Assembly (NCBI GenBank): GCA_027028245.1
Contig: JALVJO010000078.1
Coordinates: 1-59,353, forward strand
From: Deltaproteobacteria bacterium
GTDB taxonomy: Bacteria > Desulfobacterota > Dissulfuribacteria > Dissulfuribacterales > QOAL01
DNA: 59,353 nt
Reading direction: 5' to 3'
Shown: positions 50,490-59,353 of the stretch, in pieces
Layout of the letters: each line of letters starts with the position of its first letter
Numbering within the stretch: the first letter of the stretch is position 1
The notes under the pieces: model-generated
What the model was told of the DNA's origin: nothing
The model's database searches: none
The model's input: only the letters and a program-made list of their open reading frames with translations
Program-made: the position numbers and the translations under genes

Positions 50490-51884
50490 TTAATCCTGTT
50501 CCTCCCCTGGCCAGGGAAGGAAAATTTCAACAACGCCGCCACCGCCAGCCATGTTCCTGAACTCGATTTTACCATCCATGGCAAGTACCAGCCTCTTTAC
50601 GATGGCAAGCCCGAGTCCTGTGCCCTTTGTCTTGGTGGTAACAAAGGGCTCGAATATATCACTTCCCAGGTTTTCAGGGAAGCCGCGGCCGGTATCGGCC
50701 ACCCTTATATTGATCCCGTCATCGGATGCCTTTATGTCCACGGTCACCTTTTTTTCGTCTTTCTGTCCTGCCATGGCTTCCATGGAGTTCTGTACCAGGT
50801 TCAAGACGATCTGGATCAGCTTTTCCCTGTCTGCCCTGACGGTCTTCCTGCTGCAGTCAAGCTCCAGGGTTATCCCTTTTTTTTCAGCAGCCAGGAGTCT
50901 TTCCAGTTCCCTGCAGAAAATATCCAGGGAAAAGCTTTGGATATTCAGCTCTGTGGGTCTGGCATAGACCAGCAGGTTGGCCGTGAGTCTTTCCAGCCGG
51001 TCAGCCTGTTCCACTATCACAGCCATGTCTTCTCTTAGGTCAGGGTCTTTGGTATCCTCAACATAGATCTGGGCAAAACCCTTTATGCTGCTTAGGGGAT
51101 TTCTGATTTCATGTGCAAGCACGGCTGCCATCTGTCCCAGGGCGGCCATCCTTTCCTTTTCTGCAAGGCTCTTTTCGAGCCTGTAGTTTTTTTGCCAGGC
51201 CCGAATGAAAAACAGGGCAAGGATCCAGAGCAGGGATAGTGATGCCAGGATCATGATGAGCTGGAACTTTGCTCGCCGTTCAATGGATCTGGCAGGATAG
51301 GGATGCAGTGCTACCCTCAAGCAGAAGATACGAAGTGCCGGTACCGGCTCTAGGGTTTCGGGCCTCAGCTCCGGGACAACGTCGTGCATCCGGTAGCTCC
51401 TGTCCATCCTGTTGACTTCACTTATGTGAAGCTTCAGGGGAAAATCCAGTATGAATACCTCCTCACCCGTTGCCAGTTTTTCGAAATGCGGGAATATTCT
51501 CTCCTTCCTGAAGACCTTGTTTATGACCGGGTCGTGGATCTTTCTCCCAATGAGTTTTTCATTGGAATGCAGAATAATTGTCCTGTCCTTGTCTATGAGC
51601 GCCAGGAATGCAAGGTATTCCCATCTATCGGATTCCACCAGATCGCAGAAGAGGTCAGGGTTGAGTCCCAGCCTTTCCAGGGTGAACCCGAGGTTGACTG
51701 CAATGTCTGTGGCTCGTGTTTCCAAAAGGTGCCGTGAACCCTGGATGGAAATCCTGTATGTGCCCACGGCACTTATCATGGTAATTATGCTGAAAAGCCC
51801 AAGCAGCAGCACCACCGTCAACATGTACCTGTTCTGCAGCAATCCTGGATTTTTTCTGGAATCAGCCTTTTTTCTGATATTCAT
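50490..51884 (-). CDS. Membrane sensor histidine kinase (ZraS/NtrB-like)
   Basis: A 464-residue kinase. TM1 near 20-43, an extracytoplasmic sensor domain of about 165 residues (ISIQGSRHLLETRATDIAVN ... LHPYPARSIERRAK), then TM2 near 213-232 (LIMILASLSLLWILALFFI). HisKA is HEIRNPLSSIKGFAQ (phospho-His), followed by HATPase boxes NLVQNSMEAMAG, DTGRGFPENL and GTGLGLAIVKRL. There is no HAMP or receiver. No response regulator gene is adjacent in the window, so the partner is elsewhere. It ends 2 bases before radA. Confidence 0.9.
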   Translation of the reverse strand: MNIRKKADSRKNPGLLQNRYMLTVVLLLGLFSIITMISAVGTYRISIQGSRHLLETRATDIAVNLGFTLERLGLNPDLFCDLVESDRWEYLAFLALIDKDRTIILHSNEKLIGRKIHDPVINKVFRKERIFPHFEKLATGEEVFILDFPLKLHISEVNRMDRSYRMHDVVPELRPETLEPVPALRIFCLRVALHPYPARSIERRAKFQLIMILASLSLLWILALFFIRAWQKNYRLEKSLAEKERMAALGQMAAVLAHEIRNPLSSIKGFAQIYVEDTKDPDLREDMAVIVEQADRLERLTANLLVYARPTELNIQSFSLDIFCRELERLLAAEKKGITLELDCSRKTVRADREKLIQIVLNLVQNSMEAMAGQKDEKKVTVDIKASDDGINIRVADTGRGFPENLGSDIFEPFVTTKTKGTGLGLAIVKRLVLAMDGKIEFRNMAGGGGVVEIFLPWPGEEQD

Positions 51885-52072
51885 AATGGTCTGAGAGCAT
51901 CACCAGGGTCTGATATTGTTGCAAGGTCTTCAAAAAGGGAAAGGTCGTCATCCGGCCCGGGAAATCCAATTTTTTCACCTTTGTTGGCTGCATGGCTGTC
52001 TTGACCTGTGAGATTCTACTTATTAGTACTTGTACCTTCAGAATATAACATGATCAGGGGAGTTTATTTACT

Positions 52073-53842
52073 ATGGAAAAAAGAAATATTCTGGTTGTGG
52101 GTTCCGGAGGAAGGGAACATGCTTTGTGCTGGAAATTTTCCCAGAGCCCCAGGGCAGGCAAAATCTATTGTGCGCCAGGCAATGCCGGCATTTCCAAGCA
52201 TGCAGAGTGCATACCCATTAAGGCTTCAGACCTCGAGGGACTGGCAGCATTTGCCCAAAAGAATCAGGTGGATATTACCATAGTCGGCCCGGAGGCCCCG
52301 CTTGCAGACGGGATAGTTGACCTGTTCCAGAGCCAGGGCCTTACGGTATTCGGTCCGGCCAAAAAGGCCGCTGAAATAGAGGCAAGCAAGGTTTTTACAA
52401 AGGATCTGCTGACAAAATACGGGATTCCAACAGGCAGGTACAAGGTTTTCACCAGTGCCGATTCTGCCAGGGCCTATGTCCGGGAGGAAACAGGAGTACC
52501 TGTTGTTATAAAGGCCGATGGACTTGCTGCGGGCAAGGGCGTGTTACTGTGCTTCACACTGGAGGAAGCCTACGAGGCCATCGACCTTGTTCTTGTGAAA
52601 AAGGCATTCGGAGAGGCTGGAAACCGGCTTATTGTAGAAGAATTCCTCCAGGGCGAAGAGGCATCCTTTATGGCAGTAACGGATGGGAAAACAGTTCTCC
52701 CCCTGGCTACGTCACAGGATCACAAGGCGGTTTTCGATGACGACAAGGGCCCGAATACCGGTGGCATGGGGGCATATTCGCCTGCCCCGGTGGTCACTCC
52801 TGATATCTTTGACAAGGTTATGGATGAGATCATGACGCCCACAGTGCAGGCAATGTCAGCAGAGGGCCGTACTTACAGGGGTGTTTTATATGCTGGTCTC
52901 ATTATTAAAGACTCCAATCCCAAGGTCTTAGAGTTCAACTGCCGCTTTGGTGACCCTGAGGCCCAGCCTATCCTCATGAGGATGAAGACGGATCTGCTGG
53001 ATGTGGTGGAGGCAGCCATAGATGAACGTCTGGATAATATCCAACTTGAATGGGACAGCAGGGCAGCAGTTTGCGTGGTTCTGGCCTCGGACGGGTACCC
53101 TGGCAAATACGAAACCGGTAAGAAAATCAACGGTCTGGACCGGGTAGAAAAAATGAAGGATGTCATGGTATTTCATGCAGGTACCAGGCTGGAAAACGGA
53201 GAATATGTAACGGCCGGAGGCAGGGTGCTTGGGGTGACTGCCCTTGGAGATACCATAGAAGATGCCATAAAAAGGGCCTACAAGGCAGTTTCCGAGATCA
53301 AGTGGGACGGGATGCACTATCGAAGGGACATCGGCCAGAAGGCATTGAGGCACACGGCTGAAAGATGTGATGTGGCCATAGTCATGGGCAGCAAGAGTGA
53401 TGAAAAGGTGATGAAAAAGGCTGCATCTGTGCTTGCTGATTTCGGCATTTCCTACCAGGTAAAGGTCCTGTCTGCCCACAGGTGTCCTGATCATACTGCT
53501 GAATTTGCCAGGCAGGCAGCCGAGTCAGGAACCAAGGTCATAATTGCAGGTGCGGGAATGGCAGCCCACCTTGCAGGAGCCATGGCCGCCCATACATGCC
53601 TTCCTGTGATAGGAGTGCCCATCGACAGTTCCCCTCTTAACGGGATGGACGCACTTCTTTCCACCGTGCAGATGCCTCCTGGAGTGCCGGTTGCAACAAT
53701 GGGAATCGGAAAGGCCGGGGCCAAAAATGCCGCCTATTTTGCCCTGGAGATCCTGGCGCTTTCAAGCCCTTCTTTAAGGAATAAACTGGAGGGTTTCAGG
53801 AAGGATCAGGCAGAAAAGGTCCTGAGATCCAATGAGAAATAG
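52073..53842 (+). CDS. purD: PurD-PurE fusion: GAR synthetase and AIR mutase/carboxylase
   Basis: A 589-residue bifunctional purine enzyme. Residues about 1-425 are PurD (glycinamide ribonucleotide synthetase, ATP-grasp): VVGSGGREHALCWKF, GPEAPLADGIVD, VVIKADGLAAGKGVLLC, GPNTGGMGAYSP, LEFNCRFGDPEAQ. Residues about 432-589 are PurE: VAIVMGSKSDEKVMKKAASVL, KVLSAHRCPDHTAEFAR, IAGAGMAAHLAGAMAAHT and IDSSPLNGMDALLS. Catalytic segments of both domains are present. The two enzymes catalyse non-consecutive steps (2 and 6), so the fusion gives co-regulation rather than channelling. Standard start after CAGGGGAGT. Confidence 0.95.
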   Translation: MEKRNILVVGSGGREHALCWKFSQSPRAGKIYCAPGNAGISKHAECIPIKASDLEGLAAFAQKNQVDITIVGPEAPLADGIVDLFQSQGLTVFGPAKKAAEIEASKVFTKDLLTKYGIPTGRYKVFTSADSARAYVREETGVPVVIKADGLAAGKGVLLCFTLEEAYEAIDLVLVKKAFGEAGNRLIVEEFLQGEEASFMAVTDGKTVLPLATSQDHKAVFDDDKGPNTGGMGAYSPAPVVTPDIFDKVMDEIMTPTVQAMSAEGRTYRGVLYAGLIIKDSNPKVLEFNCRFGDPEAQPILMRMKTDLLDVVEAAIDERLDNIQLEWDSRAAVCVVLASDGYPGKYETGKKINGLDRVEKMKDVMVFHAGTRLENGEYVTAGGRVLGVTALGDTIEDAIKRAYKAVSEIKWDGMHYRRDIGQKALRHTAERCDVAIVMGSKSDEKVMKKAASVLADFGISYQVKVLSAHRCPDHTAEFARQAAESGTKVIIAGAGMAAHLAGAMAAHTCLPVIGVPIDSSPLNGMDALLSTVQMPPGVPVATMGIGKAGAKNAAYFALEILALSSPSLRNKLEGFRKDQAEKVLRSNEK

Positions 53843-53982
53843 CAGGTTTCAAAACAGTTTGTGGTTAAGGACATGGAAATGCATCCGTGTGGGATAACTT
53901 TTTTCCACCTTTTGATATTCAGGCTCCGGTCGTTTTGTCTGCTGCAGATTTCCATGCTCTATGATCCTGCCTGAAGGTCTTG

Positions 53983-54612
53983 GTGAATCTGCCCCCGGAA
54001 ATGGAAAAAGCCGTCAAGGAAGCGGCAATCATCCTGAAAGAAGGAGGGGTCTGCGTGATTCCCACGGAGACAAGTTATGGTCTTGCTGCTTCCATAGATC
54101 ATGAAAAGGCCCTAGAACGGATTTACAGAATAAAGAAGCGCCCGTCTGCAAAACCCCTTCTCATACTTGTAGATTCAATAATCCAGGCCCCCATAGACAG
54201 GTTCAGGCTGACTGCCTGTGCCAGAAAGGTGATGGACAGATTCTGGCCCGGGCCTCTCACCCTGTTGCTGCCAGCCCGGGAGGGACTGGCCTTTCAGCTC
54301 ACCGGTACTACAGGGAGGATAGGTGTAAGGATGTCAAGCCATCCTGTTGCACAGGCGCTTGTAAGGGCCGTTGGCAGACCCATTACGGCTACCAGTGCAA
54401 ATATTTCCGGGATGGAACTTCCAAAGACTATAGAGGAGGTGAGAGAACAACTGGTCTACCATCGGCCGGATTACTTTCTTGATGCCGGCAAGATTCCGCC
54501 TGGGCCTGCATCTACCATTCTTGATGCGACAGTAGAGCCTCCTGCCGTGGTGCGGGAGGGACCTGTCAGCCTGGAAGATATTCTGGACGCATGTGGAAGA
54601 GGGCCCTCTTGA
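53983..54612 (+). CDS. Sua5/YwlC/TsaC-type L-threonylcarbamoyladenylate synthase
   Basis: Forms threonylcarbamoyl-AMP for t6A37 modification of ANN-decoding tRNAs. About 209 residues form a stand-alone YrdC domain: GGVCVIPTETSYGLAASIDHEKALERIYRIKKRPSAKPLLILV, FWPGPLTLLLPAR, RIGVRMSSHPVAQALV and PITATSANISGMELPKT. There is no Sua5 C-terminal domain. The start is uncertain: TTG 53980, GTG 53983 or ATG 54001. The 3' end overlaps the convergent ttcA-like gene by 47 bases. Confidence 0.88.
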   Translation: MNLPPEMEKAVKEAAIILKEGGVCVIPTETSYGLAASIDHEKALERIYRIKKRPSAKPLLILVDSIIQAPIDRFRLTACARKVMDRFWPGPLTLLLPAREGLAFQLTGTTGRIGVRMSSHPVAQALVRAVGRPITATSANISGMELPKTIEEVREQLVYHRPDYFLDAGKIPPGPASTILDATVEPPAVVREGPVSLEDILDACGRGPS

Positions 54613-55294
54613 TATTTCCCTTTATTTTGCGGTTTCTTGTATAAAGGCTGGAAAGAAATTCTTTTATGTCCTGCCTCTTGGATCTGCCGGAAGAGGGACA
54701 CTGGTTTTTACAGACAGGCAGACCCAGCAATCTTGAAACCTTTCTTATTTTATCCTCATCTGCCAGGGCCAGTGGGCGGATGAGTGTAATAACACCTTTG
54801 AACATTTCCTGCCTGGGAAGCATGGTGCTCATTTCTCCACTGAAGCACATATTCATAAAAAGCGTCTCTATCAGGTCATCCAGGTTATGTCCCAGGGCAA
54901 TCTTGTTGCAAGAAAGTACACGTGTAAGCTCAAAGAGTCTTTTCCTCCTGTTGAGGGAACAGATAAAACAAGGACTCTTTCCCTTGTTGAAGGGCCCGTG
55001 GGCAAGGGGGCCGAAGTTTGTCTCTTCCATGTAATATGGAAGGCGAAGCTCTTGAAAATGCCTGTTTAATGCAGCCCAGGTCTTTTTATCCCCAAAGCCC
55101 ATATCCAGGAATACCGGAAAGAGCTCAAAATGAATAGGCGCCTTTTTTGACCATTCAACCAGGAAATGGAGCATTACAAGGCTGTCGCATCCGCCTGAAA
55201 CAGCTGCAAGTATCCGGTCTCCTTCTTCCAGGAGTGCGTATTTGTGAATGGCTTTCCCTGTGAGCCTGTTAATCTCCTTTATGACATAAGCCAT
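54566..55294 (-). CDS. ttcA: TtcA-like tRNA 2-thiolation/PP-loop ATPase
   Basis: A 242-residue TtcA family protein. ATP-binding PP-loop AAVSGGCDSLVMLHFL; cluster/catalytic cysteines CFICSLNRRKRLFE (CxxC) and CKNQCPSSGR; ALGHNLDDLIETLFMNMCFSGEMSTMLP. TtcA thiolates C32 of some tRNAs using a 4Fe-4S cluster. Related CTU1/TtuA-type enzymes modify other positions, so the exact target is not certain. ATG 55294 is chosen: GGAGC lies upstream, and the longer frame would need a TTG start. The 3' end overlaps the Sua5 gene. Confidence 0.85.
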   Translation of the reverse strand: MAYVIKEINRLTGKAIHKYALLEEGDRILAAVSGGCDSLVMLHFLVEWSKKAPIHFELFPVFLDMGFGDKKTWAALNRHFQELRLPYYMEETNFGPLAHGPFNKGKSPCFICSLNRRKRLFELTRVLSCNKIALGHNLDDLIETLFMNMCFSGEMSTMLPRQEMFKGVITLIRPLALADEDKIRKVSRLLGLPVCKNQCPSSGRSKRQDIKEFLSSLYTRNRKIKGNIKRALFHMRPEYLPG

Positions 55295-55570
55295 GTCGAA
55301 CCGTGCTCCAGGCCGGAATATTCCAGGTAACCCTGGCAAATCCTCGGCCGAACCCTTATATTCTTTTTATATGCCTGGCCGGTGCTCTTTGTTGCATGGA
55401 GGGTTAGTTTCTGTGATGCGGCCGGTCTGTTTTGCGTTTTCAGCCTTCTGCCCTACAAAACTTGAGGGCCTGAAAATTCATGGGGCCCTGGCAGGATTTT
55501 TCCAAACCAGGTACATCCAGAAAAAAAAGAGCAATACTATAATTACCCAGAATAACTTTTCCCTGTTCAT

Positions 55571-56590
55571 ATGAAATTTTTCTCCGAGTTCAAATGGATC
55601 ATACTGTTTTATTTGCTTTTCATGTTGGCCTGGGCAGGCTACAGCAAGTGGCAGGAGATGACGAGGCCCGTTGCCCAGAGTGCTCCTGCCGTGATTTTTG
55701 ATATACCAAAGGGCTCTTCCTTTTTAACCATTGCCCAAGAGCTGGAAACACGCGGTCTTATAAGGTCCAAAGAGGTCTTCTATGTCCTTGCATGGTATAA
55801 AAAGGAGCTTTCTGCCCTGAAGGCCGGGGAATACAAGCTCAGCCCGGCCATGTCTCCAGAGGAGATTCTGGAGATACTTGTCTCCGGTAAGGTTGTAAGA
55901 CATCTGATCACCATACCGGAAGGTTATAACATGTTTGAGATAGCCAGGCTATTGGACAGAGGGGCGCTTGTCCAGGCCAGCACTTTTTTGAAGGTCTGCA
56001 CAGATTGGGATTTTCTCAGGAAAAATCGAATCCAGGCCGACAGTGCCGAAGGATATCTCTTCCCGGAAAGCTATTATCTTTCAAAGAGCAGTTCAGCCCG
56101 TGAGATAGTCTCTACCTTTATTCTGCAATTCTGGAAGGTATGGAAGGATAACGGTTTTGACAAAAGGGTTTCTGAAATAGGAAGTACTGTCCATGAGGTT
56201 GTAACACTTGCGTCCATTGTCGAGCTGGAGGCAGCAGTGCAGGAAGAAAAACCCCTGATAGCAAGCGTTTTCTGGAACAGGCTGAAAAAGGGAATACCTC
56301 TCCAGGCAGATCCGACTGTAAAATACGGTGTTTTAATAGAAAGAAAGATAAAGAAGAAAAGACTGACCTGGAAGGATCTTCGCAAAAGCACCCCTTATAA
56401 TACGTACACCCTGAAAGGACTTCCCAAGGGGCCGGTATGTAACCCTGGTCTTGAGTCCCTGAGAGCCGTGCTGTATCCCAAAAAGACTGAATATCTCTTT
56501 TTTGTTTCCAAGGGTAACGGAAGACATTACTTTTCCAAGACACTCAAGGAGCACAACAGGGCAGTGAACAAATACATAAGGCACAGGTAA
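55571..56590 (+). CDS. mltG: Endolytic murein transglycosylase MltG
   Basis: Cuts nascent peptidoglycan to terminate glycan strands. The 339 residues comprise one N-terminal TM (FKWIILFYLLFMLAWAGY), a LysM-like part (IFDIPKGSSFLTIAQELETRGLIRSKEVFY) and the YceG catalytic domain with TLASIVELEAAVQEEKPLIASVFWNRLKKGIPLQADPTVKYG (catalytic Glu in SIVELEA) and YNTYTLKGLPKGPVCNPG. No Shine-Dalgarno is evident before the ATG. A TATAAT at 55538-55543 would start transcription about 20 bases upstream, so the leader may be very short. Confidence 0.94.
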   Translation: MKFFSEFKWIILFYLLFMLAWAGYSKWQEMTRPVAQSAPAVIFDIPKGSSFLTIAQELETRGLIRSKEVFYVLAWYKKELSALKAGEYKLSPAMSPEEILEILVSGKVVRHLITIPEGYNMFEIARLLDRGALVQASTFLKVCTDWDFLRKNRIQADSAEGYLFPESYYLSKSSSAREIVSTFILQFWKVWKDNGFDKRVSEIGSTVHEVVTLASIVELEAAVQEEKPLIASVFWNRLKKGIPLQADPTVKYGVLIERKIKKKRLTWKDLRKSTPYNTYTLKGLPKGPVCNPGLESLRAVLYPKKTEYLFFVSKGNGRHYFSKTLKEHNRAVNKYIRHR

Positions 56591-56599
56591 GTGCAGGGC

Positions 56600-59257
56600 T
56601 CAGGCCTTGCTGCAGTAGGCTGTCAAAAATGCTGGTATTATCAATATGGCTGTGAGCAGGGCCATGGATATACCTATTGTGAGAAGTTTTCCCATGCTGG
56701 CCATTCCTACATGGGGTGAGACAGCAAGGTTGCCGAAGCTGCATATAGTGGTAAGGGTGCTGAATACTATGGCCCTTGCAGTACTGGTCTCAAGGATGGT
56801 GACAGGCCTTGAAAGTGCCTTTCTGAACCTGTGAACGATGTGTATCCCGTTATCTACGCCTATGCCCAGTATTAGCGGCAGCGCAATTATGTTGGCAAAA
56901 TTGAGATCAATTCCTGAAAGCACCATGAGCCCTCCTGTGAGAATGCCTGCCAGGATAAGGGAAAAAAAGACTATCAAGGCATCCCGCTTGTAAGGCATCA
57001 AGAGGAGAAGCAGCAGGGATATGGCTGCAAGGCTTGCAGTAAATGCCTCCTTGAATGCATTTAATACCACCTTCCCACCTTCCATGATGAGCACGGCGTA
57101 GCCTGTAATATCCTGATCAACTGTCCTGGCTTCCTGGATCCATTTTCGGATTTCTTCATCATTTGAGGGGTTTTTTCTTGGTACCACGTTGATCCGTCTG
57201 ACACCTGACATCCCGACCCATTCGGATTTCAGGTCGGCCGGGATGTCCCTTTCAGATACTGACTGGGCAGACAGTGCCAGTTTCAGGTCGCGAACCCTTG
57301 ATGGAAAGGAGCCTAAAACAGCTTCTCTCAGCACCGAAATCCTTATGGCCTGCTGGTCAGGGGGCAGGGCCTCAGTTTCCTTCATAAAACGCAAAAGCTC
57401 TGAAAGAAGGTTTTGCGATAAGTCCGGCCCTTGCTGAACGGACTTTGCAGCAGCCCTTTCCTGAAGTCTTTTCACAAAGGACTTGAGGCTTTTTATCTCT
57501 TCTGAGGGATCAACGGTGCGTAAAGCGTCTATCCGGGCATTCACAACCGGATCCATTATCATGCTCAGATCATAGATAATATCGAGCTTATCCTGCTGGT
57601 CTTTGGGAATGAAGCTTTCAAGGGTAAGGGCATGTCTTACCATTTGGAGGGTCTTGAATCTTTCTGCCCTTTCTGCAGCCTGCTGTTTGTTTGGAGCAAG
57701 GGATTCCAGACTCCACGGGGAACTGTTAGGGTCTTCCAGCAGTTTTTTGAAAGCTATTATGGACTCGGCATGTGGGTCCCTGAGGTTTATTGGGTTGCTG
57801 TCAAACCGGATTTTCGGTACGTACCAGAAGGCTGCCATGGTAAGAAAGACAGCAGTTATCCTGAGAAGCCTGCCGTGCTTGTAAGGTATGGTCAGGAATT
57901 TGAAGAAGAAGGCGCTGCCTCCGAGCTTTATATAATAGGGCCTGTTGCCGGATGCAGAAAGCGGCAGAACTGCTATTACTGCAGGCAGGATGGTAAGATT
58001 TGAAAACAGCCCGATAAACATGCCTGTGCCGGCTATGAGGCCAAGTTCGGCAACACCTGAAAAGTCTGTGGGCATGAAGCTGTAAAATCCTATGCTTGTA
58101 GTCAGGGCGCACAAGATCAGGGAAGGCCCCACGTCTCTTGCCGAAGCAATTATCGCCTCCCTGGAAGGGATGCCCTCCACCAGCAATTCCCTGTATCTCA
58201 GGCAGAGATGAACGGCATAGTCCACTGAAAGACCTATGAACAATACGGCAAAGGCCACAGAGATCATGTTCAGATGACCCACGGCCAAGGCAGCAAACAA
58301 GGCAGTCCAGACCAGACCTGCGATCAGAGGTGCCAGGGTGGCAAGTACCAGCCTGAAGGAGCCCAGACCTGTTATCAAGACTATGCTTACCATGATAAAG
58401 GACAATATCCCTGCAGTTTTGGCACCCTGGGTGACGCTTTTCAGCTCATCGTACTGCATGGGAATGTCGCCTGTGAGCATGACCTTGATGCCTCGGTCTG
58501 GAACCAGGTTCAGATCCTTTACTATATCTCGTATTATTGAAATAGATGTCTTGCCTGGGAGAACCGTTTCATAATTCACAGCGGGCTGAACTATGACAAA
58601 TTGCCTTGTAGATGGAGAGCTGCCGCTGCCTGACATGAGACGCATCCACGACAGCTGATAGAATCGTTTATGATTGATGTGCCTCAGGGTATCGGTGAGT
58701 TCTGAAAAGACAGGTGAAAGGTCTATCCTCTCTCCCTTTTTTTCCGCGTCCATGGCCAGAGAAAGGATTGAAAAAAAACCCTGGAGATCAGGTCTTTCCA
58801 CCAGGGAGGCCATCAGCGGTTCCGCCTGTGCCAGGCGGTCGCCCAATGTTTCCAGTTCTGAAACTGAAAGAAACAGCAGCCCCTCCTTTTTGAAAAATGT
58901 GTCGTCACCCGGGAGATAAACCCAGTGAAAAAGGTCGCTGTGTTTACGCAGGGCTGAAGCGAGCCTGTCTCTGGCATCTGAAGCAAGATCCGGCGTAAGG
59001 CCGTCGATTACAATGACTATCCTGTCATAAGAATGGGGAAATTCCTTTTTGTAATGTCTGTAGATCTGAAGATAGCGGAGTTTTTCGGAAAGCATTTCCG
59101 AGGTGTCTGTGATAACCCCGAGATGGCCTGCCGCATAAAATCCAGCTGCTGCCACCAGGGTGAAAGAGATGAATAGTACCCACCCGGGGATTCTGGTGAC
59201 AAAACGGACCCATTCAACCAGGAATTCTGATATGGCCGCTTTAGCATTTGATATCAC
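56600..59257 (-). CDS. hpnN: HpnN-like hopanoid RND transporter
   Basis: An 885-residue MMPL/RND inner-membrane protein with two repeats. One TM near the N-terminus (GWVLFISFTLVAAAGFYAA), a large periplasmic domain, then a membrane block (about 265-440: GAKTAGILSFIMVSIVLITGLGSF ... FIGLSVDYAVHLCLRYRELL). A second half has the same plan (VLIMEGGKVVLNAFKEAFTASLAAISLLLLLL ... LILGIGVDNGIHIVHRFRKAL). HpnN carries hopanoids to the outer membrane in Rhodopseudomonas. Other RND lipid exporters look alike, but hpnH/hpnB nearby favour this call. It ends 10 bases from the convergent mltG stop. Confidence 0.85.
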   Translation of the reverse strand: MISNAKAAISEFLVEWVRFVTRIPGWVLFISFTLVAAAGFYAAGHLGVITDTSEMLSEKLRYLQIYRHYKKEFPHSYDRIVIVIDGLTPDLASDARDRLASALRKHSDLFHWVYLPGDDTFFKKEGLLFLSVSELETLGDRLAQAEPLMASLVERPDLQGFFSILSLAMDAEKKGERIDLSPVFSELTDTLRHINHKRFYQLSWMRLMSGSGSSPSTRQFVIVQPAVNYETVLPGKTSISIIRDIVKDLNLVPDRGIKVMLTGDIPMQYDELKSVTQGAKTAGILSFIMVSIVLITGLGSFRLVLATLAPLIAGLVWTALFAALAVGHLNMISVAFAVLFIGLSVDYAVHLCLRYRELLVEGIPSREAIIASARDVGPSLILCALTTSIGFYSFMPTDFSGVAELGLIAGTGMFIGLFSNLTILPAVIAVLPLSASGNRPYYIKLGGSAFFFKFLTIPYKHGRLLRITAVFLTMAAFWYVPKIRFDSNPINLRDPHAESIIAFKKLLEDPNSSPWSLESLAPNKQQAAERAERFKTLQMVRHALTLESFIPKDQQDKLDIIYDLSMIMDPVVNARIDALRTVDPSEEIKSLKSFVKRLQERAAAKSVQQGPDLSQNLLSELLRFMKETEALPPDQQAIRISVLREAVLGSFPSRVRDLKLALSAQSVSERDIPADLKSEWVGMSGVRRINVVPRKNPSNDEEIRKWIQEARTVDQDITGYAVLIMEGGKVVLNAFKEAFTASLAAISLLLLLLMPYKRDALIVFFSLILAGILTGGLMVLSGIDLNFANIIALPLILGIGVDNGIHIVHRFRKALSRPVTILETSTARAIVFSTLTTICSFGNLAVSPHVGMASMGKLLTIGISMALLTAILIIPAFLTAYCSKA

Positions 59258-59353
59258 GTTTTGTTAACCGTAGTCAGAAGAAATTGCCCGGGAAGGCCAA
59301 GGCTCAGTAAAACGAATATACCCGTCGGGCTGGTTTTTGTATAGGACGGGCTT

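Noticed and set aside
1-59353. CRISPR, prophage, toxin-antitoxin or integrated element
   Set aside because: No direct-repeat array, integrase, phage structural gene, tRNA target or typical toxin/antitoxin pair was recognised.

Overview
This window looks like a chromosomal segment of an anaerobic Desulfobacterota (deltaproteobacterial) bacterium. The evidence is the protein repertoire rather than any marker RNA. It includes a rSAM/HemE/HemH/HemY heme cluster, Re-citrate/homocitrate-synthase-like enzyme, TIGR03960-like radical SAM protein, Cache-PAS hybrid kinase, NrfJ-like lipoprotein, EhaR-like HAD protein, DUF116 and hopanoid genes. Base composition and codon use look even throughout. I found no rRNA, tRNA, CRISPR array, prophage or transposase gene.

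Layout. 1-2 kb: end of rnhA, then two small accessory proteins (DUF5320, DUF2892) and a YkgJ-type cysteine-cluster protein. 2-4.5 kb: cobQ-cbiB (cobalamin). 4.6-9.8 kb: a foldable noncoding stretch, then hisS-aspS and a citrate/homocitrate-synthase-like enzyme with an added C-terminal PAS/Cache-like domain. 9.9-13.4 kb: a B12-binding radical SAM protein and a FapA (DUF342) protein. 13.4-15.5 kb: a two-component K+ uptake system (TrkH/KtrB plus TrkA/KtrA), divergent from glgA. 17.3-23.9 kb: AhbC/AhbD-like radical SAM, hemE, hemH, a hairpin repeat, HemY-type oxidase, phosphohexomutase and a DUF721/DciA protein. 23.9-30.6 kb: a minus-strand minor-pilin operon (fimT/gspH-pilW-pilV-pilX-pilY1 plus a small exported protein), preceded by a convincing sigma-54 promoter. 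31-36.8 kb: a lipoprotein, a Smr protein, an EhaR-like HAD protein and a large hybrid sensor kinase. 37-40 kb: dxs-ispA. 40-42.5 kb: an endonuclease-V-like protein, a methyltransferase and small conserved proteins. 42.5-48.8 kb: a tightly packed seven-gene unit trxA-trxB-bamD-hpnB-ispH-DUF116-hpnH behind a clear sigma-70-like promoter. 49-59 kb: radA with a membrane histidine kinase, a purD-purE fusion, a Sua5/YwlC protein, a TtcA-like thiolase, mltG and the hopanoid RND transporter gene hpnN.

How the genes fit together. Isoprenoid supply (dxs, ispA, ispH) and hopanoid side-chain/transport functions (hpnH, hpnB, hpnN) cluster within about 20 kb, with redox (Trx) and outer-membrane assembly (BamD) genes in the same transcription unit. 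The heme block could carry uroporphyrinogen III to heme by a coproporphyrin-type route in which a radical SAM enzyme does the last decarboxylations, but this is inference.

The most unusual structural signal is a 223-224 bp intergenic element present three times (36831, 41841, 48874). It has nested inverted repeats and a reading frame kept open in all copies, and behaves like a MITE. A different ~109 bp palindromic repeat sits between hemH and the oxidase gene.
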